From contig NZ_KQ948856.1 of the NCBI RefSeq assembly GCF_001514215.1, positions 62,001 to 126,000 of the forward strand: a stretch of DNA of 64,000 bases, read 5' to 3'. The position numbers and the translations under genes are program-made. Position 1 is the stretch's first letter; each line of letters begins with the position of its first letter. The notes under the pieces are model-generated. The model was not told the DNA's origin, did not search any database, and saw only the letters and a list, made by a program, of their open reading frames with translations. This stretch comes from Streptomyces bungoensis. GTDB lineage: Bacteria > Actinomycetota > Actinomycetes > Streptomycetales > Streptomycetaceae. Shown here in pieces: positions 1 to 8,584 of the stretch.

Positions 1-27
1 GGGGAGTCTGCCCGGGTGGCACGGGTC

Positions 28-43
28 TGAGTACGCGTACTCA
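28..43. promoter_or_regulatory. 16-bp perfect palindrome
   Basis: TGAGTACGCGTACTCA reads the same on both strands. It lies about 75 bp downstream of the lyase stop codon, in a 118-base stretch where I see no gene. It could be an operator of a gene left of the window. No regulator can be named from this sequence. Confidence 0.4.
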
Positions 44-118
44 TGCGCCGCGCCACGGCGCGCACCACACTGTCCGGACGAGCGCCGCCGCCCGTGCGAC
101 GGCGCTCCCCGATCCCCG

Positions 119-2863
119 CTAGCCGGGCATCCTGTCCCCGAGCAGGGCCAGGTTCTCGATGGCCGCGAGGCCGTACAGGGCGGTGTCGTTGGTCGACACC
201 CAGCTCGCCTCGCCGCCCTCGACCAGGGCGGCCGGCCCGGTCAGCTTCTCCGTCCTCCACGGGGAGGACTCGGTGTAGCCGTCGGAGTGGTAGAACTTGG
301 TCCAGGCGCGCCGGGCGAGCGCCGCGTCACCGGTCTGTACGGCGGCGTAGGCGTCGAGGCGCGAGTGGCCCTGGAAGAGCAGCAGCGTGCCGAAGTCGGA
401 GCCGTAGCGGGCCGCCTGCTCGGCCTTGGTGGCGTTGAAGTAGCGGCAGTAGTCCAGGTACGCCTCCTTGAACTTCGGCATGTCGACGAGGTGGATCAGC
501 TCGGCGCACAGCTCGTTGAGGCCGAAGACGGCCGACAGGTGGGAGACCGACACCACCGGCCGACCGGCGACGGCGAACTTCCCGGTGTCGAGGTCGTACA
601 GGCCGCCGCCCTGGACGAATCCGTTGGGCTGGGCGGCGATGCCCTCCATCGTGGACAGCACGCGCGCCCTGGCCTTCTCCCACTTCGGCCCCTTGCGTTC
701 CCACTCCGTGAGCCAGGCCGACACCAGGCCGCTCCAGTCAGTGCCGAAGCCGATGGACAGGGCGTGCCGGTCGGGGGTGTAGGGGTCGGTGCGGACCTTG
801 CGCAGGGGGTCGAGGACGAGGAAGGTCTCGTCGGAGTCGACGTTGGCGTGCATGAGGTCTCCGACGCGTTCGTCGGCGGTGAGGAAGTAGTAGAAACGGC
901 GGTAGGTGGTGTTGGCGATGCGCTGCTGCTTGGCGCTGTCGGCGAAGTGCTGCACGCCGTGCCGGGTGCCGAGCCCCGCCCACTTGCCGAGGTGGTACAC
1001 GTCGACCTCGCCGGTGTGCCGGGTCATCGCCTCGGCGAAGCGGAAGATGTCCGGGCGGCCGCTGCGCAGGTACGCGTACCAGAGCCACAGGTCGGTGGAG
1101 AGCTCGGAGTTGTCCCAGGCGTAGCCGCCGATGTCGTAGCGCCAGACGTGCCGCGCGGAGTCGTAGGTGTGCATGACGTCGCCGTAGTCCCAGAAGCCGT
1201 ACCAGCGGCGCTGCTCCACCTGGTCCCGGTAGTAGGTGAAGAGGAAGTCGAGGTGGTCCTCGATCTTCGCCTTGGCGGCGGTGGAGCGGTCCGGCTCGGA
1301 GAACAGGCCGGGTCCGAACACCTTGGCCTTGACCAGCTGCCGGGGCGGGGCGGCGAGCTGCGGCGGCGTCCGTACGGCCCGGACCTGGTCGGCGAGGGTG
1401 CCGGCCGCGGGCGTGGAGTCGTTGGCCCAGAACATCAGCTCGGAGGTGCGGGCGATGCCGTACGGGGTGCCGAAGCCGGGCTCGTAGTCCTCGTAGGTGA
1501 TGTTGAGGCCTTCGAGCTGTTCGGCGTAGGTGTCCTGGCCCATGCCGTCGTGGTAGAAGCGCAGGTCCATCGGCTGCGCCTCGGGCGACCAGAGCCAGAG
1601 GGTGACGGTGGCCTCGCCGGTGTGGGCGTCGCGGATGTCGAGCTGGGCGGGGAACTTCTCCCAGAAGTCGCGCAGCCCGAAGGAGAGTCCGCCGCTCGCG
1701 CCGCCCACGTAGCCGAAGCCGGAGGCCCGCCTGCCGCCGCCGGCGCCGATCCAGCCGTAGCCCTGCTTGGTGCGTTTGCGCAGGGTGAAGCCGTCGGCGG
1801 AGAGCTGGGAGAGGGTGTAGTCGCCCCAGTGCGGGATGTACTGCAGGCGGGTGGTGACGCGCTGGTCCCAGGTGGACGGGTCGGGCAGCCTCCTGCCCTC
1901 GTACTGGGCGGCCTGGACCGCGGCGCCGGGGTCGCGGCGCAGCCCGGTGACGCCCTGGACGGCCTCGCGGAGCAGGCCGGTGCCCTCGCCGCCGATGCGG
2001 ATGTGCCGGTCGTAGGCCGCGTCCCGCATCGGCACGGAGAAGCGGACGCCCAGTCCGCGGACGAAGTCGCCGCTCGTCTTTCCGGGCTCCGGGGTGCCGT
2101 CGTAGGTGATGGTGTGCACCATGCGGAAGGAGTCGGCTCCGGCGTAGAAGTACAGCCGGACGGAGAAGGGCAGCCGGCTGCGGCTTCCCCTGCGGTGCCG
2201 GCCGTCCACGCGGACCACCGCGCGGACCGGGCCGTCCTGTTCGACGGTGACCTCGTCGATCGCGCCGTCGAAGCGTTCGGTCTTCACCGTGCCCTGGTCC
2301 CCGTCCTCGGCCTCGGCCTCGGGCTGCCGGATGAGGACGAGTCTGCCGTTCCGGGCGATCTCGGTGGTGCCCCGGGTGACGGATCTGATGATCGTCGAGC
2401 CGTTCTTGCCGATCTTCGCGGTGATGACGCCGGTCGAGACGTCGACGGTGCCGCCGCCGTGGTCGACGGTGACCTTCCGGGCGGGTGCCGCGGGTGGGCC
2501 GGCGGCGAGGGTGAGCCTGCCGGAGCCCGAAGCGACCGCGTGCGCCGTCCACTTGAGGGAGCCGTCGGGCCAGTAGGCGAGCGGCCAGGACTGGACGGGC
2601 ACGTCCTTGCCGTCGGCGTCCGTGACGGCGAAGCCCTGGCCCTCCTCGTGGGCGCCCATCGGCCAGGGCACGCCGACGGTGGAACCGGGGGCGGCACCGA
2701 GGCCGCCGTCCTCCAGCCAGTCCAGGGTCACCGGGTCGGCGCCGCCGGCGGGGGCCGCGGGGGCCGCCTCGGCGCCCTTGGCCCCGAGGGCCCAGCTGAA
2801 CTGGGCGGCGGCTCCGGCGACCGCGGCCGCCTTGAGAAGGGACCTGCGGGGGATGGGAGACAT
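119..2863 (-). CDS. Secreted PL26/YetA-like exo-rhamnogalacturonan lyase family protein
   Basis: A predicted exported polysaccharide lyase of the exo-rhamnogalacturonan lyase/YetA type, 914 residues. It would cleave rhamnogalacturonan backbone or related oligosaccharides outside the cell. Seen directly: a twin-arginine signal (RRSLLK, residues 6-11), a short hydrophobic stretch, and an Ala-Glu-Ala cleavage region near residues 31-33. A long aromatic-rich body without membrane helices follows. It is the last gene of a minus-strand operon behind a DUF624 protein and sugar ABC transporter genes. That combination resembles the B. subtilis yes/yetA rhamnogalacturonan region, which supports the call. 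The family assignment is by overall resemblance; I cannot point to proven catalytic residues. Another secreted polysaccharide-active enzyme is the main alternative. Confidence 0.65.
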   Translation of the reverse strand: MSPIPRRSLLKAAAVAGAAAQFSWALGAKGAEAAPAAPAGGADPVTLDWLEDGGLGAAPGSTVGVPWPMGAHEEGQGFAVTDADGKDVPVQSWPLAYWPDGSLKWTAHAVASGSGRLTLAAGPPAAPARKVTVDHGGGTVDVSTGVITAKIGKNGSTIIRSVTRGTTEIARNGRLVLIRQPEAEAEDGDQGTVKTERFDGAIDEVTVEQDGPVRAVVRVDGRHRRGSRSRLPFSVRLYFYAGADSFRMVHTITYDGTPEPGKTSGDFVRGLGVRFSVPMRDAAYDRHIRIGGEGTGLLREAVQGVTGLRRDPGAAVQAAQYEGRRLPDPSTWDQRVTTRLQYIPHWGDYTLSQLSADGFTLRKRTKQGYGWIGAGGGRRASGFGYVGGASGGLSFGLRDFWEKFPAQLDIRDAHTGEATVTLWLWSPEAQPMDLRFYHDGMGQDTYAEQLEGLNITYEDYEPGFGTPYGIARTSELMFWANDSTPAAGTLADQVRAVRTPPQLAAPPRQLVKAKVFGPGLFSEPDRSTAAKAKIEDHLDFLFTYYRDQVEQRRWYGFWDYGDVMHTYDSARHVWRYDIGGYAWDNSELSTDLWLWYAYLRSGRPDIFRFAEAMTRHTGEVDVYHLGKWAGLGTRHGVQHFADSAKQQRIANTTYRRFYYFLTADERVGDLMHANVDSDETFLVLDPLRKVRTDPYTPDRHALSIGFGTDWSGLVSAWLTEWERKGPKWEKARARVLSTMEGIAAQPNGFVQGGGLYDLDTGKFAVAGRPVVSVSHLSAVFGLNELCAELIHLVDMPKFKEAYLDYCRYFNATKAEQAARYGSDFGTLLLFQGHSRLDAYAAVQTGDAALARRAWTKFYHSDGYTESSPWRTEKLTGPAALVEGGEASWVSTNDTALYGLAAIENLALLGDRMPG

Positions 2864-2973
2864 GGTTCAGCCGTTCCTCTCCGTGCGGGATGTCTGGTCC
2901 GTGCATCTGGTCAGGGGCATGACAGATCGAGGCGGCGCCGGGCAGGGGGCCGCGTGCGCCGGAACACCGCCGG

Positions 2974-3564
2974 TCAGCGGCGCCGGTACCGCTCCTCCAC
3001 GGCGACGGCCGCCGCGGCGACGGCTCCCAGCACCGGGACCGCGAGCGGGGCGATGAACAGGGCGGAGCAGCAGACGAGGACCGCTCCGCCGACGAGCAGG
3101 AAGGACCCGGCCGGGTCGAGGACGGTACGGCGGCCGGCTGTCGCGAGCAGGACGCGCCAGCTCTCCCCCGGCGCCCAGACCGCCGCCGCGCGCAGCCCCG
3201 TCACGGCGAGCCCGATCAGCGCGAGCAGCCCCACGGCCCCGGCCGGCGGCCCGCCGGGCAGCCCGGCGCGCACGGCCTGGACGTCCACCCAGGCCAGCGC
3301 CGCCACGACCCACCCCACGGCCCCGACGGCCCAGCCGCCGCGCAGGGCGGCCCGGAAGTCGGCGGCGAACTCGCGCCCACCGCCGCCCTCGTGGGCCGTA
3401 CGACGGCGCAGGTGCCGGGCGCCCGCGGCGAAGGCGGCCGGGTAGGTGACGACGCCGAGCGACGCCACGGCGATCCACACGCCGGTGAGCAGACACTCGG
3501 CGAAGAGACCGAACCGGTCGGCGAACCCGGACTCCCTGGGGGGCTTCACCCGCGCGTGCGCCAT
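2974..3564 (-). CDS. DUF624 (YesL-like) integral membrane protein
   Basis: A 196-residue membrane protein with about five hydrophobic helices (roughly residues 25-50, 80-95, 108-128, 150-165 and 165-185) and an Arg-rich tail. DUF624/YesL proteins are small membrane proteins of unknown biochemical role, often encoded beside carbohydrate ABC transporters. That is the arrangement here: the start codon lies 9 bp after the stop of the MalG-type permease, so the genes are surely cotranscribed. A transporter accessory role is inferred only from context. The 110-bp gap to the downstream lyase gene is longer than the other gaps in this operon. Confidence 0.6.
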   Translation of the reverse strand: MAHARVKPPRESGFADRFGLFAECLLTGVWIAVASLGVVTYPAAFAAGARHLRRRTAHEGGGGREFAADFRAALRGGWAVGAVGWVVAALAWVDVQAVRAGLPGGPPAGAVGLLALIGLAVTGLRAAAVWAPGESWRVLLATAGRRTVLDPAGSFLLVGGAVLVCCSALFIAPLAVPVLGAVAAAAVAVEERYRRR

Positions 3565-3573
3565 GGTCCCCCC

Positions 3574-4449
3574 TCAGCCCTTGAGTCCGGAGGTCGCCAT
3601 GCCGTCGATGAGGTACCGCTGGAAGGCGAGGAAGAACAGCAGCACCGGCAGCAGCGCGACCAGCGACATCGCGATCATCCCACCGTAGTTGGCGGCCACG
3701 CCGTCGGAGTCGCGGAACATCATCAGGCCCAGGGAGACGGTGTACTTGCCGGGCTCGTTGAGGTAGATGAGCGGGCCCATGAAGTCGTTCCAGGCGTTGA
3801 TGAAGGTGAAGATCGCGCTGGTGATCAGCGCGGGCCGGCACAGCGGCAGCACGATCGACCAGTACGTGCGCAGGTGCCCGCAGCCGTCGAGCCGCGCGGC
3901 CTCGTCCAGTTCGCGGGGCAGGTTGCGCATGAACTGCACCATGAGGAAGACGAAGAATGCCTCGGTGGCCAGGTACTTGCCGACCAGCAGCGGCACGTAG
4001 GTGTTGACCAGGCCGAGTTTCTGGAACATCACGTACTGCGGGATCAGCAGCACGTGGTACGGCAGCAGCAGCGTGCCGATCATCAGGGAGAACAGCAGGT
4101 TGCGGCCGGCGAACAGGATGCGGGCGAAGGCGTAGGCGGTCAGCGAGCAGGAGACCAGGACGCCGACGACGGCACCGCCCGCGTAGAGGAGGGAGTTCTG
4201 GAAGAACGTCCACACCCTGATGTCCGCTATGCCGTCGGCGAGGCCCTTGAAGTTGGCCAGGATCGGGTGGGACGGGAACAGCGTGAGGCTGTTGACGATG
4301 TCCTTGCTGGGCTTGAACGAGGCGCCGACGACCCAGACGACGGGATAGAGGATGATCGCGAGGACCAGCAGCGCGCCGAGGTGCCAGGCGAGCGAGCCGG
4401 TGCGCCGGCGGCCCAGGACGGGGGGCTTGGTGGTGGTGGTCGCACTCAT
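3574..4449 (-). CDS. Carbohydrate ABC transporter permease, MalG type
   Basis: A 291-residue inner-membrane permease with six predicted helices. The cytoplasmic loop reads LPRELDEAARLDGCGHLRTYWSI, an EAA loop that contacts the ATPase, and the protein ends in a typical MalG-like tail (QRYLIDGMATSGLKG). The start at MSATTTTKPP is chosen because its ATG overlaps the stop of the upstream permease gene (ATGA), so translation is coupled. It should pair with the adjacent MalF-type permease and the solute-binding lipoprotein. No ATPase gene is present. This is common in Streptomyces, where a shared MsiK-type ATPase serves several sugar importers (family knowledge, not seen here). Confidence 0.9.
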   Translation of the reverse strand: MSATTTTKPPVLGRRRTGSLAWHLGALLVLAIILYPVVWVVGASFKPSKDIVNSLTLFPSHPILANFKGLADGIADIRVWTFFQNSLLYAGGAVVGVLVSCSLTAYAFARILFAGRNLLFSLMIGTLLLPYHVLLIPQYVMFQKLGLVNTYVPLLVGKYLATEAFFVFLMVQFMRNLPRELDEAARLDGCGHLRTYWSIVLPLCRPALITSAIFTFINAWNDFMGPLIYLNEPGKYTVSLGLMMFRDSDGVAANYGGMIAMSLVALLPVLLFFLAFQRYLIDGMATSGLKG

Positions 4450-5405
4450 CGGGCGCCCTCCTCGTAGTGCACCCACTTCTTCTGGGACCAGAAGAGGACG
4501 GCCGTCACCAGGGCCACGGCGAGCAGCAGCATCCACGCCATGGCGGAGGCGAAGCCCATCTGCGCGTTCCGGAAGCCCTGCTGGTACAGGTAGCAGGTGT
4601 AGACGAGCGTGGCGTCGGCCGGTCCGCAGTAGGTGTTGGAGACGACGTAGGCCGAGCCGAAGATCTGGAAGGAGTGGATGGTCTCCAGGAGGACGTTGAA
4701 GAACAGCACCGGGGAGATCATCGGCAGGGTGATGTTCCAGAACTTGCGGAAGGGTCCCGCGCCGTCCATCTCGGCCGCCTCGTACAGCTCCCTGGGCACC
4801 TGCTTCAGTCCGGCCAGGAAGATGACCATGGGTGCGCCGAACTGCCAGACGGTCAGCGCGACCAGGCAGTACAGCACCCAGTCGGCGTTGCCGACCCAGC
4901 CCCCGACGTGCCAGCCGAAGAAGGTCTGGGTGCGGTCCACGATCGCGCCGTCGGAGAAGAGCGATCGCCAGACGAAGCCGACCGAGACACTGGCGCCGAT
5001 CAGCGAGGGCGCGTAGAAGGCGGCCCGGTAGAAGGCCTGGCCGCGCCGGCTCTGCGCCAGGAGCAGGGCGACCCCAAGCGCCAGCAACAGCTTCAGCGGG
5101 GTGCCGATGACCACGTACCTGACGGTCACCTCCACCGACTTCTGCCAGCGCGGGTCGTCGAACATCCTGGTGAAGTTGTCGAGACCGACCCACTTCGGGC
5201 TGTTGAAGAGGTTGTAGTCGGTGAAAGCGAAGTACAGCGACGCCACCATCGGGCCCGCGGTCAGCAGCAGGAAGCCCGCGATCCACGGGGACATGAAGAG
5301 GTAGCCGGCCAGGTTGTCCCGCCGGCGGCCCGGCCGCCCCGCGGTCGCGGTGGCGGCGGGGCGGGGCCGGCGGGCGGCGGACACGGTGTCCTTGACGAGC
5401 GTCAC
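4446..5405 (-). CDS. Carbohydrate ABC transporter permease, MalF type
   Basis: A 319-residue permease with an Arg-rich cytoplasmic N-terminus and six membrane helices. Its EAA loop (PRELYEAAEMDGAGPFRKFWNI) lies near residue 210. It forms the heterodimeric channel with the MalG-type permease encoded immediately downstream, with which it shares an ATGA overlap. The binding-protein stop lies 12 bp upstream of its start, so binding protein, MalF-type and MalG-type genes form one transcription unit. The substrate is probably a plant cell-wall oligosaccharide, inferred from the lyase at the end of the operon. Confidence 0.9.
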   Translation of the reverse strand: MTLVKDTVSAARRPRPAATATAGRPGRRRDNLAGYLFMSPWIAGFLLLTAGPMVASLYFAFTDYNLFNSPKWVGLDNFTRMFDDPRWQKSVEVTVRYVVIGTPLKLLLALGVALLLAQSRRGQAFYRAAFYAPSLIGASVSVGFVWRSLFSDGAIVDRTQTFFGWHVGGWVGNADWVLYCLVALTVWQFGAPMVIFLAGLKQVPRELYEAAEMDGAGPFRKFWNITLPMISPVLFFNVLLETIHSFQIFGSAYVVSNTYCGPADATLVYTCYLYQQGFRNAQMGFASAMAWMLLLAVALVTAVLFWSQKKWVHYEEGAR

Positions 5406-5417
5406 GGGACTCCCCCG

Positions 5418-6704
5418 TCAGCCCTGGAAGGCGGCCTCGGACTCGGTGAAGAACTGCTTCACCGCGTCCGCGACCTTCGTCTTGCCCTGTCCGAGGTCGC
5501 CGCCGATGCGCAGGAAGGCGGCCTCGATGGTGTCCGCACCCGAGGGGTGCGGGGTGATCGTGCCGAGGACGCCGGACTTGGCGGTGTCCTCCTCGTACTG
5601 AGCGATCTCCTTGTTCACCGCGTCGGCCGGCCGGTACGCCCCGTACTGCTCGGTGCTCGCGAGGATGCCCCGGTCGTAGCCCATGATCCTGCCGACCTCG
5701 GGGTCGTGGACCATGAAGTCGATGAACTGGGCCACTTCCCTGGGGTGCGCGGTGTGCGCGGAGGCGCTGAGCATCAGGGAGGCGAGGTACTGGCCGGTGT
5801 GCTTGCCGTCGGTGGTGGGGATCGGGGCGAGGCCGTAGGTGCTGTCACCCTCCGCCGAGTAGCGGACGGTGAAGTTGTCCCAGGTGAACTCCGAGGCACC
5901 GTGGCCGGCGGAGAGGGAGGACTTGGGCATGTCCTGCTGGACGACCTTCGGGTCGGTGACGATGCCGGCCTTCACCCGGTTGTAGCCGTCGGTCCACCAC
6001 TCCGTCAGGTCGGCCTTGTCGAAACCGAGTCCGTCCTCGGTGTAGAACGCCTTGCCGTTCTGCCGGAGGTAGAGGTCGTACAGGTACATGATGGTGAAGT
6101 AGCCGGTGTCCCCCGCCACCTTCGTCCGGTCGTGGACGGTCTTCAGGGACTTGAAGTACTCGTCCCAGGTCCAGCCGGGACGAGGCTCGACCCCCGCCTT
6201 CCGGAAGACCTTCTTGTCGATGACGAGCGCCATGGTGTTGGAGCCGACGGGAATTCCGAGTTGCCTGCCGTCGACCTGGCCGACCTTGGTGACGCCGGCG
6301 CGGAAGTGATCGAGGCTCAGATTGCCCGCCTGGGCCTGTGACTTGAGGTCGAGGAGAATTCCTCGCTTGTCGTACTTCCGGAGAAAGGTGACGGCGTTCT
6401 GGAATACGTCCGGGGGATTTCCGCCGGCCGCCTGGGTCTGGAACTTCTCCCAGAACGACTGATACGTCTGGAAGTCGGTCTTGACCTTGATCTTCGGGTG
6501 CTTCTTCTCGAAGAGCGCGATCGTCTGGTTGATCTTCTTGGCGCGTTCCTCGGCACCCCACCAGGAGTAACGGATCGTGACCGTCCCGTCCCCGGAACCG
6601 CTGCCGCCGCCGCACCCGGCCGTCGTCGCGAGCCCGAGCGCGGCCGCCGACGCCCCGGCCGCCTTCAGGAGCGTACGCCTCTCAAGATTCCTGCTGGTCC
6701 CCAT
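5418..6704 (-). CDS. Sugar ABC transporter solute-binding lipoprotein (Tat-exported)
   Basis: A 428-residue extracellular solute-binding protein of family 1, the first gene of the operon. The start MGTSRNLERR is chosen because it gives a complete signal peptide: twin arginine (RRTLLK, residues 9-14) and a lipobox-like TTAGC near residue 31. The protein would be exported folded by Tat and lipid-anchored. The motif KINQTIALFEKKHPKIKVKT and later DKKVFRKAGV are typical of sugar-binding proteins of this family. A putative LacI-type operator lies about 50 bp upstream of the start. Pectin-derived oligosaccharide binding is inferred from the operon. Confidence 0.88.
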   Translation of the reverse strand: MGTSRNLERRTLLKAAGASAAALGLATTAGCGGGSGSGDGTVTIRYSWWGAEERAKKINQTIALFEKKHPKIKVKTDFQTYQSFWEKFQTQAAGGNPPDVFQNAVTFLRKYDKRGILLDLKSQAQAGNLSLDHFRAGVTKVGQVDGRQLGIPVGSNTMALVIDKKVFRKAGVEPRPGWTWDEYFKSLKTVHDRTKVAGDTGYFTIMYLYDLYLRQNGKAFYTEDGLGFDKADLTEWWTDGYNRVKAGIVTDPKVVQQDMPKSSLSAGHGASEFTWDNFTVRYSAEGDSTYGLAPIPTTDGKHTGQYLASLMLSASAHTAHPREVAQFIDFMVHDPEVGRIMGYDRGILASTEQYGAYRPADAVNKEIAQYEEDTAKSGVLGTITPHPSGADTIEAAFLRIGGDLGQGKTKVADAVKQFFTESEAAFQG

Positions 6705-6752
6705 AGCCGGGCCCTCCGCAACTTCTGCCGCCACCGTCGTGAATCGTTTCAA

Positions 6753-6764
6753 GTAAGCGCTTGC
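6753..6764. promoter_or_regulatory. Putative LacI-family operator of the sugar operon
   Basis: GTAAGCGCTTGC is a near-perfect palindrome with a perfect AAGCGCTT core, typical of operators of LacI-family sugar repressors in actinobacteria. It lies 49 bp upstream of the binding-protein start, where repressor binding would block transcription of the minus-strand operon. No repressor gene is in the window. Confidence 0.55.
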
Positions 6765-7048
6765 TGGCACAAGGTACGGAGGGGCCGAGGGTGCGTCAAT
6801 GATTCGGACAGGATTTCTTGGCAGTCGCGCCACGCGGGGGTGGGCGCCACCGGCCGTCCGCCGGCGCGATCCCCCAGGTGGGGTGACGTTCTCTCGGCCG
6901 CCGAGGCCGGCCGGGTGCCGACGGGCCGCCGCGACGGCCGCGCGGACGGATCCGGCCGGGGCCCGGGCGACCCGCCGGGTGGGCAGGGGCGGCCGTTGTG
7001 CGTGAGCGCCGGCGAAGTCGACGTGAAACGTCAGGTCCGGGCGTACGA

Positions 7049-7083
7049 CGACGGCCCGCCTGCTTGTCGCAGGCGGGCCGTCG
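7049..7083 (-). terminator. Terminator of tRNA-Val(CAC)
   Basis: A perfect 15-bp inverted repeat (CGACGGCCCGCCTGC at 7049-7063 and its complement at 7069-7083) with a 5-base loop starts 9 bp past the tRNA 3' end on the minus strand. There is no long U-run, which is usual in Streptomyces. Confidence 0.8.
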
Positions 7084-7091
7084 GTTCCGGG

Positions 7092-7163
7092 TGGGCGATA
7101 CTGGGTTCGAACCAGTGACCTCTTCGGTGTGAACGAAGCGCTCTCCCACTGAGCTAATCGCCC
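7092..7163 (-). tRNA. tRNA-Val (anticodon CAC)
   Basis: The minus strand folds into a full cloverleaf: acceptor GGGCGAT with ATCGCCC, D-arm AGCTC..GAG(A)GC, anticodon stem CTTCG/CGAAG with loop TTCACAC (anticodon CAC, reads GUG), T-loop TTCGAAC and discriminator A. The CCA tail is not encoded. It is a single gene with its own terminator, separate from the tRNA-Val(GAC) array at 14 kb. Confidence 0.96.
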
Positions 7164-7241
7164 GGGCGCAGGAAGAACATTACCCCATGTCAGGGAGTGC
7201 ATCCGACCAGGGGCGGAAGCGGTGGGCGGACGGGCCCCGGC

Positions 7242-7712
7242 TCACTGGTTCCGGATCGTCCAGGGCATGACGGCGCCGAACTTCCACACGTAGAACCCGG
7301 CCAGCGCCCCCACGATCACCAGGCCGGTCACCGTCAGGGCGAGGTTGCGGCGGCGCACCCTGGGGTCGAGGGCACGCTGGGCCGCCTCGGTGACCTTCCG
7401 TTTCGTCCAGCGCAGCACGAGCTGCGCCCAGACGAACTCGGTGGCCCAGATCGCCATGCCGCCGAAGATCACCACCCAGCCGGGCCCGGGCAGCGGCAGC
7501 ATGACGATGCCGGCCCCGACGACGGCCAGGCCCACCACGAAGACGCCGACCTGCCAGCTCACGTGCAGGGCCCGGCGGGACTTGATGAACCCGGGCGCCC
7601 GGGAACCGAGCCCCTGCGCAGCCCCCGAGGCCTGCTCCGGGCCCTGCTCCCGTGCCTTCGCGCTGTCCCCCGTCACGGCGACCTCGTCCAGTTCGTCACT
7701 CCCCGTATTCAT
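7242..7712 (-). CDS. PGPGW-type transmembrane protein (TIGR02611 family)
   Basis: A 156-residue membrane protein. Near residues 78-98 it has the signature LPGPGWVVIFGGMAIWATEF, typical of the PGPGW/TIGR02611 family of small actinobacterial membrane proteins of unknown function. A polar N-terminus of about 50 residues is followed by two helices around the PGPGW loop. The protein ends with another pair of hydrophobic segments and the tail PWTIRNQ. It is a single gene, divergent from ssgB. No enzymatic role can be assigned. Confidence 0.8.
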   Translation of the reverse strand: MNTGSDELDEVAVTGDSAKAREQGPEQASGAAQGLGSRAPGFIKSRRALHVSWQVGVFVVGLAVVGAGIVMLPLPGPGWVVIFGGMAIWATEFVWAQLVLRWTKRKVTEAAQRALDPRVRRRNLALTVTGLVIVGALAGFYVWKFGAVMPWTIRNQ

Positions 7713-7791
7713 ACATCCAAACCCTACCCGAGTGAATCACGTCACCGGAATGGACGCAGCTCGCGTCCGGGATCTCGGCCGGAAGAGTTAC

Positions 7792-7824
7792 GTAAACACA
7801 CGCAAAACCCTCAGAGGGGTTTAC
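7792..7824. promoter_or_regulatory. Inverted repeat upstream of ssgB
   Basis: GTAAAC (7792-7797) and GTTTAC (7819-7824) form an inverted repeat, and AAACCC...GGGTTT lies inside it. The element is about 80-110 bp upstream of the ssgB start, in the divergent gap with the PGPGW gene. It is a candidate regulator site for ssgB, which in Streptomyces is under developmental control. The binding protein is unknown. Confidence 0.35.
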
Positions 7825-7903
7825 AACGGCACCGTAGGTGGCATGTCGATTTCGCCGACGTGCGAATCCCCGAGCGCACACTGAGCGAAAGGCCCTGGCG
7901 CTT

Positions 7904-8317
7904 ATGAACACCACGGTCAGCTGCGAGCTGCACCTGCGCCTCGTTGTGTCGAGCGAGTCCTCCCTGCCTGTCCCCGCAGGCCTGCGGTACGACACGGCCG
8001 ACCCCTACGCCGTGCACGCCACCTTCCACACCGGAGCCGAGGAGACCGTCGAGTGGGTGTTCGCCCGCGACCTCCTCGCCGAGGGGCTTCACCGTCCCAC
8101 CGGGACCGGCGACGTCCGTGTCTGGCCGTCCCGCAGCCATGGTCAGGGCGTCGTGTGCATCGCCCTGAGCTCCCCGGAGGGGGAGGCCCTGCTGGAGGCC
8201 CCGGCGCGGGCCCTGGAGTCCTTCCTGAAGCGGACCGACGCCGCCGTGCCGCCCGGCACGGAGCACCGGCACTTCGATCTTGATCAGGAGCTCTCGCACA
8301 TCCTGGCGGAGAGCTAG
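7904..8317 (+). CDS. ssgB: Sporulation-specific cell division protein SsgB
   Basis: A 137-residue SsgA-like protein (SALP family). The start ATG at 7904 gives MNTTVSCELHLRLVVSSES and the expected SsgB length. In Streptomyces SsgB works with SsgA to recruit FtsZ and mark septum sites in sporulating aerial hyphae. The family features GLRYDTADPYAV, VEWVFARDLL and DVRVWPSR are all present, and the sequence appears essentially canonical. It is transcribed alone, divergent from the PGPGW gene. Longer upstream starts exist in frame but have no family support. Confidence 0.95.
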   Translation: MNTTVSCELHLRLVVSSESSLPVPAGLRYDTADPYAVHATFHTGAEETVEWVFARDLLAEGLHRPTGTGDVRVWPSRSHGQGVVCIALSSPEGEALLEAPARALESFLKRTDAAVPPGTEHRHFDLDQELSHILAES

Positions 8318-8584
8318 GCCGCGGCCCCTCGAAGCCGCCCGGCGCCGTCCACTCGGGGAGACGGCTCGGGCCAGGACAACCGCATACGGCACCGCCCGGC
8401 GTCGTCACCGTGAGTGTTCGCGGGACGGCGCCGTGCTGTGCCCGCGCCGGGGAACCGGCGCCGGGGCGGGTGCGTTGTACCGGCAACCGGTGGCTGCGGG
8501 ACCCGGCACGGCGAGCGCGGTTGTCGCTACCATCGGCCAGCATCGGCGGGCGCCCGCCCGACCCCCCAGGCCAGGGAGCGAAAC

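Larger units (their letters stand above)
6705..7091. other. Gene-free stretch upstream of sugar operon
   Basis: This 387-base gap holds the promoter side of the sugar operon, with the LacI-type operator near its left end, and the tRNA-Val terminator at its right end. I see no convincing gene in the middle; the frames open there are GC-driven. Confidence 0.6.

Noticed and set aside
287..3445. Open plus-strand frame of 1052 codons
   Set aside because: Antisense shadow of the secreted lyase and DUF624 genes; low-complexity Gly/Val/Ala translation with no family features.
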